Assembly: GCF_012911015.1 (NCBI RefSeq)
Contig: NZ_WVVV01000016.1
Location: 1-64,000 of the forward strand
Length of the DNA: 64,000 nucleotides
Source: Chelativorans sp. ZYF759
GTDB lineage: Bacteria > Pseudomonadota > Alphaproteobacteria > Rhizobiales > Rhizobiaceae
Reading direction: 5' to 3'
Made by a program: the position numbers and the translations under genes. How positions within the stretch are numbered: the first letter of the stretch is position 1; each line of letters opens with the position of its first letter. The notes under the pieces are model-generated. The model worked only from the letters and a program-made list of their open reading frames with translations. It was not told where the DNA came from and made no database searches. This document shows positions 10,068-18,608 of this stretch, one piece after another.

Positions 10068-11192
10068 ATGCTAGCGGCCCTAGCAGTCACCGTCGGCGCG
10101 ATCGGCTGGAGCGGCCATCCGCTCACGCTGCCGCTGGCCTTCGCGTTTCCTGCATTGTGGGCGTTCTCTCCCTCGCGGCTCACTGCGGCCATCGTCTCGG
10201 TGGGGTATTTCCTGGCCGCCTCGCGCGGCCTGCCGCAGGGTGTCGTCAATTTCTACGGCAGCGGCATGGGCGCCGGATTTGCGCTTTGGTTGGCCGCCTC
10301 GGCCGGCTTCGTTTATGTCCATGCCATGCTTTGGACGGCGCGGCCGGGATGGGTCAGGGCATTGCGCTATGCCGCTGCTGCGATCCTGATGAGCGTCCCG
10401 CCATTCGGCATCGTCGGCTGGGCGCATCCGATCACCGCCGCTGGAATCGTGTTTCCCGGTTGGGGGTGGTGGGGACTTGCGGCGGCAGCGATCGGCCTCC
10501 TCGCCATGACGACGAAGGTCTGGCCGATCGCCACGCTCGTCTTGGGAGGAGCGTTTGCCTGGTCCGCCGCAACCTGGACCACGCCGAATCTGCCTTATGG
10601 TTGGGTGGGTGTCGACACGAAATTCGGGGGTGAACTCGGGGAATATGCCGGGTATTTCCAGCATCAGGAGACCATCGCTGCCGTGAAGGCTGCTGCAGCA
10701 AAGGGCCGCAAGGTTGTGGTTCTGCCAGAGAGCGCTGCCGGGATGTGGACCCCCACGGTCGAGCGGCTTTGGCTCCGAGAGCTCGAAGATCTCGACGTCA
10801 CCGTCAATCTCGGCGCGATTGTCCTCGACGGACAGGGCTACGACAATGTCATGGTCGAAATTTCGGGCGAGGGGTCGCGGGTTCTCTACCGGGAAAGAAT
10901 GCCGGTTCCTGTGTCGATGTGGCAGCCCTGGACGAGCGGCGGCGCGAACGCGCTTTTCTTCGCCAATCCGGTCGTCGAGTTCGCCGGCGTCAGGATTGCC
11001 CTGCTGATCTGCTACGAACAGCTCATCATCTGGCCGGTCTTGCAATCGATGGTCTATGGTCCCGAGGTGATCGTCGCGACCGGCAATGGCTGGTGGACCG
11101 GCGAGACCAATATCGTCGCGATCCAGAAGGCCAGTGCCGAAGCATGGGCGTCGCTGTTCGGCCTGCCCCTGCTCATGGCCTTCAACACATAG
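10068..11192 (+). CDS. traB: Conjugal transfer protein TraB (nitrilase-like membrane protein)
   Basis: About 374 residues: five or six hydrophobic segments in the first 180 residues, then a carbon-nitrogen-hydrolase-like domain with VVLPESAAG (Glu) and LLICYEQ (Cys). The fold recalls apolipoprotein N-acyltransferase. The usual lysine region reads YRERMPVP, so the catalytic Lys is not obvious. TraB raises transfer efficiency in Ti plasmids and its chemistry is not established. The start is ATG 10068; a TTG at 10041 overlapping traF is the alternative. Confidence 0.9.
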   Translation: MLAALAVTVGAIGWSGHPLTLPLAFAFPALWAFSPSRLTAAIVSVGYFLAASRGLPQGVVNFYGSGMGAGFALWLAASAGFVYVHAMLWTARPGWVRALRYAAAAILMSVPPFGIVGWAHPITAAGIVFPGWGWWGLAAAAIGLLAMTTKVWPIATLVLGGAFAWSAATWTTPNLPYGWVGVDTKFGGELGEYAGYFQHQETIAAVKAAAAKGRKVVVLPESAAGMWTPTVERLWLRELEDLDVTVNLGAIVLDGQGYDNVMVEISGEGSRVLYRERMPVPVSMWQPWTSGGANALFFANPVVEFAGVRIALLICYEQLIIWPVLQSMVYGPEVIVATGNGWWTGETNIVAIQKASAEAWASLFGLPLLMAFNT

Positions 11193-11203
11193 GAGGACAT
11201 CGG

Positions 11204-11302
11204 ATGATCAATGCCGAATTGATCCAGCAATGTGCTGATCCCCGGCTCGAGGTCGAAATCGTGCAGCAGTTCGTTTCCGAGATGAAGCTGCCGATCATTT
11301 GA
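11204..11302 (+). pseudogene. traH: Truncated traH
   Basis: A 32-codon frame beginning MINAELIQQCADP, which resembles the N-terminus of Ti-plasmid TraH. It sits directly after traB with a GGAGGACATCGG ribosome-binding region. A stop arrives after about 30 residues, and the DNA after it does not look like traH, so the gene appears cut by a deletion or insertion. In Ti plasmids traH closes the traAFBH operon and is not essential for transfer. Confidence 0.6.
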
Positions 11303-11480
11303 CCGCCCATGTGGCTGAGGGGTAACCGCAGGATGTCGGTGTCATAGCCCGAGATCAGCGAACTGGCCATTGGCGACATTATGGCAGTTGAAGCGTCGGG
11401 CTCGTCGATCTATCAACCAGATCAAAAATCAGTCGACGTTTCACTTTAAATTGGACGGCTCTTGCATTAAGAATGGACGA
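11303..11480. other. Junction between traH remnant and DUF4143 gene
   Basis: About 180 bases where traH-like sequence ends and unrelated sequence begins. The minus strand has a short open frame (reading MASSLISGYDTDILRLPLSH) that looks coding-like, perhaps the edge of a lost gene, but I do not recognise it. The base composition falls just before the next gene (A+T-rich near 11420-11480), which may hold its promoter. Confidence 0.35.
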
Positions 11481-12734
11481 ATGACCAGTTCAATTACGCC
11501 GCGCAAAATCATCGACCGCAAGGTGAGACCGCTCGTCGAGTCGGCACTCGCCGACACGCGGGTTGTCCTAATCGTTGGCCCACGCCAGGCAGGAAAGACC
11601 ACTCTCGCCAGGCAATTCGCCGGTTCGGATCGACCCTATATCACCCTTGATGACGCAGGCGCATTGAGTGCGGCCCGCGCCGATCCCGTCGGTTTCGTCA
11701 GAGGCATCGAGAAGGCTGTGATCGACGAAGTCCAGCGCGCCCCCGAGCTGATGCTGGCGATAAAGGAGAGCGTTGATCGCGACGATCAGCCGGGCAGGTT
11801 TCTTTTGACCGGCTCCGCCAACATAGCCACAGTGCCTGCGATCGCCGATTCTCTTGCCGGAAGGATGGCGACAATCTCGCTGCTGCCGTTCGCCCAATCG
11901 GAGATCCACTCCACGCCAGGGCGCCTTCTGGACCGACTGTTCTCAGGTGAAGAGCCTTCGGCCGAGGAGGGTACGGTATTCGGGGACGAACTGCTCAAAC
12001 TCGTACTGCGCGGCGGCTATCCGGAAGTGCTGCGTAGGCCGAGTCATGCGCGGCGCAGCGCATGGCTCGAAGACTATGTGACGCAGATCCTCGACCGGGA
12101 TGTTCGCGACATCGCCAACATCGACCAGCTCGATCGGTTGCCTCGCCTGCTGAACGTACTCGCGGAACACGCAGGGCAACTGGTCAATCATTCCAGTTTC
12201 GGCGCAGCTCTCGGCCTGTCGAGTGTGACGGCACAGAAATACGTGGCGATCCTCGAGCGGCTTTTTCTGGTCAGAACCCTAAAACCCTGGTCGAGCAATC
12301 GGCTGAGCCGGCTTATCAAGACGCCGAAACTGCATTTCCTCGACAGTGGGCTCCTTGCGACATTGCGTGAGGACGAGGAAGAGGCGCTCGGGCAGGACCG
12401 GACGCGGTTCGGTGCCGTGCTCGAAAGCTTTGTGCTCTCGGAGCTCCTGAAGCTCGCATCCTGGTCGGAGCGGCGAGTGTCCTTCTCGCACTACCGGACC
12501 AAGGATCAGGATGAGGTCGATGTCGTGATCGAGGATCGACGCGGCCGGATCATCGGAATCGAGGTCAAAGCTTCCGCGACGGTGCGTCCGCATGATTTTC
12601 GGGGACTACGCCAGCTTCAAGAAGCAGTCGGCGATCGGTTTGTGCGCGGACTGGTGCTTCACGACCATGATCGCGTGACGCCTTTCGGCGAAAAAATGCA
12701 GGCGGCGCCGCTGTCCATCCTATGGTCGATGTGA
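11481..12734 (+). CDS. DUF4143 AAA+ ATPase (COG1373 type)
   Basis: A 417-residue protein with an N-terminal AAA domain (VGPRQAGKTTLARQF Walker A, AVIDEVQRAPEL Walker B, FLLTGSANI sensor) and a C-terminal DUF4143 domain that looks nuclease-like (HYRTKDQDEVDVVIEDRRG, then GIEVKASATV). The tail resembles a PD-(D/E)xK core: D in DEVDVVIE, then E-x-K in IEVKAS. These proteins are widespread on mobile DNA and their cellular role is unclear. The ATG at 11481 follows an AT-rich stretch. It has no operon partner: the tra remnant lies upstream and luxR lies 500 bases downstream. Confidence 0.88.
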   Translation: MTSSITPRKIIDRKVRPLVESALADTRVVLIVGPRQAGKTTLARQFAGSDRPYITLDDAGALSAARADPVGFVRGIEKAVIDEVQRAPELMLAIKESVDRDDQPGRFLLTGSANIATVPAIADSLAGRMATISLLPFAQSEIHSTPGRLLDRLFSGEEPSAEEGTVFGDELLKLVLRGGYPEVLRRPSHARRSAWLEDYVTQILDRDVRDIANIDQLDRLPRLLNVLAEHAGQLVNHSSFGAALGLSSVTAQKYVAILERLFLVRTLKPWSSNRLSRLIKTPKLHFLDSGLLATLREDEEEALGQDRTRFGAVLESFVLSELLKLASWSERRVSFSHYRTKDQDEVDVVIEDRRGRIIGIEVKASATVRPHDFRGLRQLQEAVGDRFVRGLVLHDHDRVTPFGEKMQAAPLSILWSM

Positions 12735-13232
12735 TGTCGCGTAATTTACATTATGGAACGGCTATTGATCCGGTTCTGCTATTTGCAGATTGACAATTCA
12801 CCTACCGATTGTTCGCGGCCAAATGAGCGGGTTCCTCGGCGCTGAAGCCGGTATAGCGTGAATACGACCGCGAGGCATTCTCCAGGCTCGCGTTTCGCCA
12901 ACGAGACGAATGCTGCTTCGTCGGTCAGGCACCCTCGAACTGGCGGAGCATCGTGGCCACCCGAGAATCTCGCTTGGTGGATGCGGCTGGCGGTGCAGAA
13001 CATTTTGTCTATCCCGTTGCCCGATTTGGGAAGGTTTACCTTGCGGCAAGATTCACGGTGAGCGACGCTGCAGATGAGCGCTTCATTGTCCGCAAATACG
13101 ACCACCTCACTTCTGTCCGCCTCTGCCACAACGAAATTCGAGAGCGCCGGCCTCAAGGTCTTGTCGGAGACGCTTGGCAGGGGTGGTCCGATTGCAGACA
13201 GGCGCAATACCGCAACAATTACCTGGGTACCG
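12735..13232. other. Intergenic region before luxR, no supported gene
   Basis: About 500 bases with frames open on both strands (for example minus 12779-13285) but without recognisable domains or ribosome-binding sites. It should contain the promoter of the downstream luxR gene. I could not identify a convincing lux box in it. Confidence 0.4.
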
Positions 13233-13964
13233 ATGACAGGAGACAAATTCACCCGCCTGCTGGCAGAAATCGAGGAAGTGGGCAATCTTCTCGATCTGGA
13301 AAGGCTGTTCGAGCAGATTGCCGAGACCTACGGCCTCACGACCGTGGCGTATCTCGGCGCGGGCATCGGGAAAGGTGAACAGCAACGGGAGCCATATGTA
13401 GCGGCGACATACTCTCTCGATTGGATCGAGCGGTACAAGGCGGAGCGCTACGTTGAGATCGACCCGGTCGTTCAGGTCGGGATGCGCCGGATGCTGCCGA
13501 TCGATTGGCGAGATTTCGCTTCGCCCACCGACCGCATCCGAAATTTCTTTGGCGAGGCGAAGGAGTTTGGCGTCGGCCGCCGAGGCCTGTCAATTCCCGT
13601 GCATGGCCGACGCGGTGACAGGGCTCTGTTCTCGGTTACGAGCAGTGTGAGCGACCGTGACTGGCGCTTGCGGAAGAAGCACTCCATGCGCGACTTCCAG
13701 GTTCTCGCTGTGCATGTGCACGCCGTTCTGCTCGACCTTGAGGGTGCCCCGATCCCCGATGTCAGATTGTCGCCGAGGGAGCGCGAATGCCTGCTGTGGA
13801 TTGCTGAAGGCAAGACGGCATGGGAATGCTCAGTGATCCTTGGGCTCTCGCTCCACACCGTGCGATGCTACCTTGAAAGCGCCCGGCATAAACTCCGGGC
13901 GTCCAGCAACACCCATGCGGTGGCCAAAGCCGTCAAGACTGGCCTGCTTTGGACTACCCCGTAA
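13233..13964 (+). CDS. LuxR-family quorum-sensing regulator paired with luxI
   Basis: A 243-residue regulator with an N-terminal autoinducer-binding domain and C-terminal LuxR HTH (LSPRERECLLWIAEGKTAWECSVILGLS...TVRCYLESARHKL). AHL-binding signature residues are visible: Trp and Tyr in YSLDWIERY, Asp in IDPVV, Trp in LPIDWRDF, Gly in GVGRRGLSIPV. It looks less like Ti TraR than the regulator at 37875-38570 and more like RhlR/RaiR/BisR-type proteins paired with their own synthase. The start is MTGDKFTRLL; the frame extends upstream without similarity. It lies 83 bases before luxI. Confidence 0.87.
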   Translation: MTGDKFTRLLAEIEEVGNLLDLERLFEQIAETYGLTTVAYLGAGIGKGEQQREPYVAATYSLDWIERYKAERYVEIDPVVQVGMRRMLPIDWRDFASPTDRIRNFFGEAKEFGVGRRGLSIPVHGRRGDRALFSVTSSVSDRDWRLRKKHSMRDFQVLAVHVHAVLLDLEGAPIPDVRLSPRERECLLWIAEGKTAWECSVILGLSLHTVRCYLESARHKLRASSNTHAVAKAVKTGLLWTTP

Positions 13965-13985
13965 ATCCGGCCGAAGTGCCGGATT
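13964..13985. promoter_or_regulatory. Inverted repeat between luxR and luxI
   Basis: AATCCGGC-cgaagt-GCCGGATT, a perfect 8-bp-arm dyad that begins at the last base of the luxR stop codon and lies about 63 bases before the luxI ATG. It could be a lux-box-like operator for luxI or an intercistronic hairpin. No T-run follows. The choice is inference. Confidence 0.4.
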
Positions 13986-14047
13986 ACTGCGGCTTCCAGC
14001 GTCTTCTACGCCTCCTCGCGTTGTCAACCAACGCGAGGACAAGCGCG

Positions 14048-14707
14048 ATGATCAGAATTGTCGAAGGTATTGAACGCAGTCTCCACGCTGAGATCATGGA
14101 CGAAATGTTTCTCATGCGCGCCGAGGTCTTCTCTGGCCGTCTCGGGTGGGAAGTCTCCGTTACGGATGGCCGGGAAATCGACCGCTTTGATGCGGAAAAC
14201 CCGCTCTATCTCCTCTCCGTCCACGAACAGACAGGCGCTTTGCAAGGCGCGGTTCGCCTGCTGCCGACGACCGGCCCCAACATGCTGCGAGATGTGTTTT
14301 CGGTCCTCGTGCCGGGCGGGGCACCGGAAAGCCCTCTTATCTGGGAGAGTTCACGTTTTGCTGTCAATCCAGCCATCATGACCACCGGCGAACGATCCCA
14401 GGCAAATCACATCGTTAACCGCGTGACGATCGAACTTCTGTGCGGAATCGTGGAGGTATGCCAGCAGGCCGGCGTCGAGCATGTGGTCTCGGTCTTCGAT
14501 GCCCGGATGGCCCGCATTTTCCGGACGGCAAACTGCTCATTCGAAATCATCGGCGCGCCCACCCGAATCGGCAAGTCCATGACCTATGCCGGGCTGTTCG
14601 AAATGACGGACCACATGCGCAGGCGCCTCGGGACGGTGGGAGATCTGCCGCCAGCAGTGCTCGCGACCCCAGCCTTGCCGGAACTGGCGCCCGCAGCTCT
14701 GGTCTGA
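14048..14707 (+). CDS. traI: Acyl-homoserine-lactone synthase (LuxI/TraI family)
   Basis: A 219-residue LuxI-family synthase making an AHL signal from S-adenosylmethionine and an acyl donor. All hallmark blocks are present: MRAEVFSGRLGWEV (Arg, Trp), REIDRFDAENPLY (Asp), GAVRLLPTTGPNMLRDVF (Arg), IWESSRFAV (Glu, Arg). Acyl-chain length cannot be read from sequence. The ATG at 14048 matches the family N-terminus. The traI name follows its place in the plasmid transfer region; overall it could equally be called a raiI/cinI-type synthase. In Ti plasmids traI heads the trb operon, which is not the case here. Confidence 0.92.
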   Translation: MIRIVEGIERSLHAEIMDEMFLMRAEVFSGRLGWEVSVTDGREIDRFDAENPLYLLSVHEQTGALQGAVRLLPTTGPNMLRDVFSVLVPGGAPESPLIWESSRFAVNPAIMTTGERSQANHIVNRVTIELLCGIVEVCQQAGVEHVVSVFDARMARIFRTANCSFEIIGAPTRIGKSMTYAGLFEMTDHMRRRLGTVGDLPPAVLATPALPELAPAALV

Positions 14708-14759
14708 AGCACCTGCCCGCGACGCTGCTGGCCTTCGGCATGACCATGTCATATAAGTT

Positions 14760-14789
14760 GCCCCGAGGCGGTACGCGCCGCCTCGGGGC
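14760..14789 (+). terminator. Strong hairpin downstream of luxI
   Basis: GCCCCGAGGCGG-tacgcg-CCGCCTCGGGGC has perfect 12-bp arms and begins 52 bases after the luxI stop. The following bases (TTAGAAAC) lack a long T-run, so it is either an imperfect intrinsic terminator or an RNA 3'-end-protecting hairpin. Confidence 0.6.
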
Positions 14790-14990
14790 TTAGAAACCCC
14801 ACCACAGAGCTGGTGTCGGCTGACGCGACACCAAGGATCCTCTGGCCATCGGCCGGGGGCCTGCGACGTATGTCCAGGCACCCGTGCTAAAGGTCGCAGG
14901 GACCGTCTGTGGCGGTTTTCTAACCCCCGGCTTGGGGTCATGGTCTTATCTTTCGCGGGGGCGCACCGCGAACCAAGCCGCGGGAATTTC

Positions 14991-15380
14991 ATGAGCGATG
15001 AGCGTCCAATCAGAAACCGAGTGCTAGCACCGTCGGGGCAACGATCCATCACCAGCCTGCTCAAGAACCTCTCTGAATCCGAGCTTGAGCGACTTGCCGT
15101 CGAAATCATTCTCCAGAACAGGCGTTATCTCCAGCACGCCCAGGCACTGTTCGATCGCCTGCAAGCCGGGGTGCCAGATCAGGCCGCCGAACAAGATGGT
15201 GAACATCTACGGCACGACTACCATCTGGCGCTCATCAATTTGAACGGCCATCATGAGGTGGTCGGCACTTTGATCGATGCTCTTGGATATGTGCCGGATG
15301 TCCCTGGTGAACCCTTGCAAGACGCAAGAATCCAGAAGAGTGGCGACCCTTTGGCCAATGGTAGGAATTGGCCTCGATAG
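14991..15380 (+). CDS. traM: TraM-type antiactivator of TraR
   Basis: A 129-residue protein resembling Ti-plasmid TraM, which binds TraR and blocks it until signal accumulates. The conserved helical core is visible: ELERLAVEIILQNRRYL, then AQALFDRLQ, and the C-terminal pattern VVGTLIDALGYVPDVP, which matches the family ending TLISILGFIPKV. The ATG at 14991 follows GGGAATTTC. The C-terminus is about 25 residues longer than Agrobacterium TraM. It stands alone downstream of luxI, and its presumed target TraR lies 22 kb away across the cargo island. Confidence 0.82.
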   Translation: MSDERPIRNRVLAPSGQRSITSLLKNLSESELERLAVEIILQNRRYLQHAQALFDRLQAGVPDQAAEQDGEHLRHDYHLALINLNGHHEVVGTLIDALGYVPDVPGEPLQDARIQKSGDPLANGRNWPR

Positions 15381-15868
15381 TGTGCGGCCAGAGCATGCTG
15401 AGGATCGCGATCCATTCGCCTCCGCCTGCTGTTCGCAGGCGCCGACAACCGAATGTTTCTGCTGTCTGCAAAGTCGAAAATCGGTACAAACGTTCACTAG
15501 TTTCTCTCTGTGCGTTCGCTCGATGTGAATCTCAAGGGCACCGGCTGAGAGGTCAGGCGACACATATTGTTTCGACCGTGCTACTGGTGGAGCCCGCCCG
15601 ACTGCTCCTGGTCTAGAAGCTGAGAAAGCGGCCGTTCAGGTAGCAAGCCACACTTCGACGGCAATGCGCCCAATTCCCGACTTTCGCAATCGTTGAAGCG
15701 GCACCTGAAAGCGGTCGGTCTGCTTACCTTTAGCGGCCAGCTTTTTTCAACGAAAACTTATAGCCCACGCGCGCACTCAGGGCCCCAGGCGATACGAGAT
15801 GGCGTTCTCAGCCTCTCTCCTACCGACCATATGCCTTCGTGTTCGTCTGTCTCCTTTCTGGTCGGATA
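15381..15868. other. No supported gene; left border of the cargo island
   Basis: About 490 bases between traM and the next possible gene. Frames on both strands are short and lack domains. This is where tra-type DNA gives way to cargo DNA, but I saw no att site, IS end or direct repeat marking the junction. Confidence 0.4.
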
Positions 15869-16072
15869 TCAAGGCTTCGGCCACACTTGGTGGTGATCGT
15901 CGATCACGAAGGCATGCGCATGCCCGATGCTACCGTGTTTATGCCGCATCGAACCGTCGGCGGCAGGCTCGATGAGGGGTGGAGCATAATGTTTTCCTTC
16001 CTCCAGAGGGTGGCTGTGCTCGATCGGCTCGTGCCAGTGTTCGATGATTTCGGGATCGTGCCTGGGCCACAC
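15869..16072 (-). CDS. Possible small His-rich protein
   Basis: A 67-residue frame unusually rich in His (about a fifth of residues: EHWHEPIEHSHPLEEGKHY and HKHGSIGHAHAFVIDDHHQVW). It has no signal peptide or membrane segment. The C-terminal AFVIDDHHQVWPKP looks protein-like rather than random, so it may be a real metal-binding protein or the tail of a longer decayed gene. There is no clear ribosome-binding site. It is kept as a low-confidence call because His-rich proteins are common in this island. Confidence 0.35.
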   Translation of the reverse strand: MWPRHDPEIIEHWHEPIEHSHPLEEGKHYAPPLIEPAADGSMRHKHGSIGHAHAFVIDDHHQVWPKP

Positions 16073-16234
16073 GATGGCTGCTACATAGCCATCGCCGCAG
16101 GAATCCAGGCATTCAGCTAGACCAGTTGTTCTTGTCGGGAGCAGAGAGTGGGAGCCACTAATCGTACATCCACGGCTCGGAAGGACATGGACGCCATTAT
16201 AGCTCCAGCCGTCAGGATGGAGTGGTCAGATTGT

Positions 16235-16248
16235 TTGACATTAATCAA
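16235..16248 (+). promoter_or_regulatory. Fnr/FixK-type box
   Basis: TTGAC-ATTA-ATCAA matches the Fnr/FixK/Anr consensus TTGAY-N4-RTCAA at every position. It lies 54 bases before the ATG of the gene at 16303, a plausible position for a class II activator site. A second box of the same kind sits 59 bases before the gene at 21120. Confidence 0.65.
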
Positions 16249-16302
16249 TGTGGTCGTCGTCTGCGTGATCCAGACTGCACAATGCAGCGAAGGTGAATCG
16301 AG

Positions 16303-16692
16303 TTGTCCAAACCCACGCGCCTTATTCGACATGGATTGCCGCTGAGCGCGGACTCTCTCCCGGCGCTACGGCTTGGGGCTCTCATTCTGCTGTCGATTGC
16401 GCTCGTCCTTCTGCCCGTCGTTGCTGGCGATCATCACGCGCGAACGCATGCCGACCAAGCCAGCATCAATCATGCCATGGCCGCGGATCAGCAGACTTGC
16501 GCGCAGGATCATGCCGCTGATCCGGAATGTGCGGCGATGAGCAACTGCCCGGTCTGCACACTCCGGCATGCGAAAGACTACGGTGTGATGTGGCACCCCG
16601 ACGACGGATTCATTGCCACATTGACCGACTTCCGTGGCGGTCACCGAACCGTTCCCGACATCAGGCCTCCTCGGTTCTCTGTCCCTGCCTGA
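16303..16692 (+). CDS. Small secreted His/Cys protein
   Basis: A 129-residue protein with an N-terminal membrane or signal segment (about residues 22-42, ALILLSIALVLLPVVAG), a His-rich stretch (DHHARTHADQ) and two Cys-rich clusters (CAQDHAADPEC, then NCPVCTLRH with CxxC). I do not recognise a named family. Composition suggests a periplasmic metal-binding or redox protein. It is the first gene behind an Fnr/FixK-type box and lies 76 bases before the beta-propeller gene, probably in one transcript. Four other small proteins of this style occur in the island. Confidence 0.65.
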   Translation: MSKPTRLIRHGLPLSADSLPALRLGALILLSIALVLLPVVAGDHHARTHADQASINHAMAADQQTCAQDHAADPECAAMSNCPVCTLRHAKDYGVMWHPDDGFIATLTDFRGGHRTVPDIRPPRFSVPA

Positions 16693-16768
16693 GCCTCCGC
16701 GTCCCACGCGGCGCGGAAATCGACTGCCGGACCAGCCGGTGGCACATTCCAGACAGAGAGATAGGACA

Positions 16769-17875
16769 ATGAACACGATTTTCGTTTCTCGCCGCCGGTT
16801 TCTGGCGATCACCGCAGCATTTGGATTTGCGGCGGCATATCGGCCGCCGACTGCAGCCGCCCATGGCGAGGCGGAGGCAATCCGCCAGTCGGTAGAAAAC
16901 TTTCCCGAAGGCCTCGTCGGACACATATTCACCGCCGACGAGCATGGCAGTTCGATCAGCATGATCGACATCCGCAATGGCGAGGTGCTGACGGTTCCCA
17001 TTCCGATTGCCCCGCACAATGTGGACCTGACCCCAGATCGGCGGCTGCTTCTGGCGGTTGGCGAGCCATCGGATGGCGAACACGGCCATGGCGATGCGCA
17101 CGGCCACGGCAATGGAGCGGAGGGCAAGCTCCTCGTCTTCGACCCACGCAAGATTGGGGACGGACCAATTGCCGAGATCAAGGTCGGCGACCATCCTGCC
17201 CATGTTGTGGCCAGCAAGGATTCGCGACTAGCCTTCGTGACCAATGCCGGGGACGATACGGTGTCCGTGATCGACCTCGAAAACAGGCAGACGGTGGCAA
17301 CGGTGGGTACCGGTCGCTATCCGCACGGACTGCGACTGAGCCCGAACGGTCGCGAACTCTACGTTGCCAATGTGCTCGACGGCAGCGTCTCCGTGATCGA
17401 TGTAGAACAGCGGCGGGAGACTGCCCGGATCGCGGTCGGCAAGGCGCCGGTCCAGGTTGGCTTCCTGCCCGACGGCAGCAAGGCCTATGTCTCGCTCAGG
17501 GACGCAGACAGCGTGGCCGTCATCGACACCGACAAACAGGAGGTCGTCGCCACGATCGGCGTCGGGCGGGGTCCGATACAAGTTCACGCGACGCCCGACG
17601 GCAAGCTGGTCTACGCCGCCAATGAGGGTAGCAGCGAGGACCCTTCCGATACGGTTTCGGTCATCGAGGTGGCAACCGGCAAGGTAGTCGACACCATCCG
17701 CACCGGCGCCGGCGCGCATGGCGTGTCGGTCAGCGACGACGGTCACTGGGTGTTTGTGACCAACATCGTTGCCGGAACGGTCTCGATCATCGACCGTCGG
17801 CAGGGCACCGTGGCAATCGACATCCCGGTCGGGCGCGGCCCGAACGGCATAGCGTTCTGCCCTCTTGAAGCCTGA
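16769..17875 (+). CDS. Secreted YVTN-type beta-propeller protein
   Basis: A 368-residue protein with a Tat-like leader (SRRRFLAITAAF) followed by YVTN/NHL-type propeller blades: repeated units such as RLAFVTNAGDDTVSVIDL, RELYVANVLDGSVSVIDV, KAYVSLRDADSVAVIDT and WVFVTNIVAGTVSIID. An inserted His/Gly loop (GEHGHGDAHGHGNG) could bind metal. Family members bind small molecules or metals in the periplasm or act with redox partners; no catalytic role is visible. The ATG at 16769 follows ATAGGACA. A strong hairpin just after the stop ends the unit. Confidence 0.87.
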   Translation: MNTIFVSRRRFLAITAAFGFAAAYRPPTAAAHGEAEAIRQSVENFPEGLVGHIFTADEHGSSISMIDIRNGEVLTVPIPIAPHNVDLTPDRRLLLAVGEPSDGEHGHGDAHGHGNGAEGKLLVFDPRKIGDGPIAEIKVGDHPAHVVASKDSRLAFVTNAGDDTVSVIDLENRQTVATVGTGRYPHGLRLSPNGRELYVANVLDGSVSVIDVEQRRETARIAVGKAPVQVGFLPDGSKAYVSLRDADSVAVIDTDKQEVVATIGVGRGPIQVHATPDGKLVYAANEGSSEDPSDTVSVIEVATGKVVDTIRTGAGAHGVSVSDDGHWVFVTNIVAGTVSIIDRRQGTVAIDIPVGRGPNGIAFCPLEA

Positions 17876-17882
17876 CACAAAG

Positions 17883-17907
17883 GGCGGCGCGACAAGATCG
17901 CGCCGCC
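17883..17907 (+). terminator. Hairpin after the beta-propeller gene
   Basis: GGCGGCGCGA-caaga-TCGCGCCGCC, perfect 10-bp arms, 8 bases after the stop codon. The downstream tract is TGCCTTC, so T-poor, but position and strength fit a terminator or mRNA 3' hairpin. Confidence 0.6.
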
Positions 17908-17944
17908 TGCCTTCGAAACAGGACCACCAATGGAGGATCTACTG

Positions 17945-18529
17945 ATGACCACCAAGTTTGCAGCAATCACGGCGCTCTCCCTGCTTCTGGCTCTCGGCAC
18001 AACATCGCCCTCCTGGGCACAGGCTGAAGAGGAACATGACGCCCATCACCCGGAGGCAGACAGCGTTCTGCCTGGGGCTGCCGAGGCGGGGACGCCCGAT
18101 ACGTCGCCCGACGGCACGATGGGCGGAATGTCGCCGGGTATGATGATGGGCCAGATGCCCGGCATGATGGGTGGCGGCATGCAGGGCATGATGGGCAGGT
18201 GCCCCATGATGCAGGAAATGATGCAAGGCCAAAGCAAAATGCGCCATGGTATGATGGGGCGAGGCGCTGTGCAGGGAGAGCGTGCAGGTCACGGTAGCTG
18301 GCTCTATGGCCTTCCCGGCGGGCAGCCGGAAGAAACAACGCCAGAGACGGCACGCGCCTGGCTGGAGATGCAACTCCTTCAGCATGGAAACCCGAGGCTC
18401 CGCATCGGCGCCGTCGAGCGTGGCGAGGACGGAACGGTGATCGCCGAGATCGAGACCGTGGATGGTTCGCTAGTGCAGCGGCTCGCCTTCAATCGCCATC
18501 CGGGTTTTGTCCGTCAGGCCGAGGAATGA
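17945..18529 (+). CDS. Secreted Met-rich protein, probable copper binding
   Basis: A 194-residue protein with a signal peptide (cleavage near SWAQAEEE), a His patch (EEHDAHH), and a central Met/Gly-rich tract of about 70 residues (GMMMGQMPGMMGGGMQGMMG and similar). Met-rich motifs of this kind bind Cu(I) in periplasmic copper proteins. The C-terminal third is an ordinary folded region (AWLEMQLLQHGNPRLRIGAVERG). The start at 17945 is preferred because GGAGG lies 9 bases upstream; an ATG at 17930 is the alternative. It follows the propeller terminator and precedes a copper-type promoter. Confidence 0.82.
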   Translation: MTTKFAAITALSLLLALGTTSPSWAQAEEEHDAHHPEADSVLPGAAEAGTPDTSPDGTMGGMSPGMMMGQMPGMMGGGMQGMMGRCPMMQEMMQGQSKMRHGMMGRGAVQGERAGHGSWLYGLPGGQPEETTPETARAWLEMQLLQHGNPRLRIGAVERGEDGTVIAEIETVDGSLVQRLAFNRHPGFVRQAEE

Positions 18530-18556
18530 GGCAGAGGAGTCAATCTGGCTGGCCGC

Positions 18557-18587
18557 TTGACCTTCCACCAACTGGAATCCCTAGCTG
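18557..18587 (+). promoter_or_regulatory. CueR/HmrR-type copper promoter
   Basis: TTGACCTTCC-N7-GGAATCC followed by CTAGCTG. The -35 TTGACC at 18557-18562 is embedded in an imperfect dyad (CTTCC/GGAATC), and a -10-like TAGCTG starts after a 19-base spacer, the long spacer typical of MerR-family copper regulators. It lies about 20 bases before the gene at 18609. Two more copies of this motif lie at 36511-36535 and 36574-36596. Confidence 0.72.
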
Positions 18588-18608
18588 TGTTTGAACGGAG
18601 CGAAGGCG

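Noticed and set aside
12779..13285. 168-residue minus-strand frame before luxR
   Set aside because: No domain, no ribosome-binding site, and it overlaps the start of luxR.
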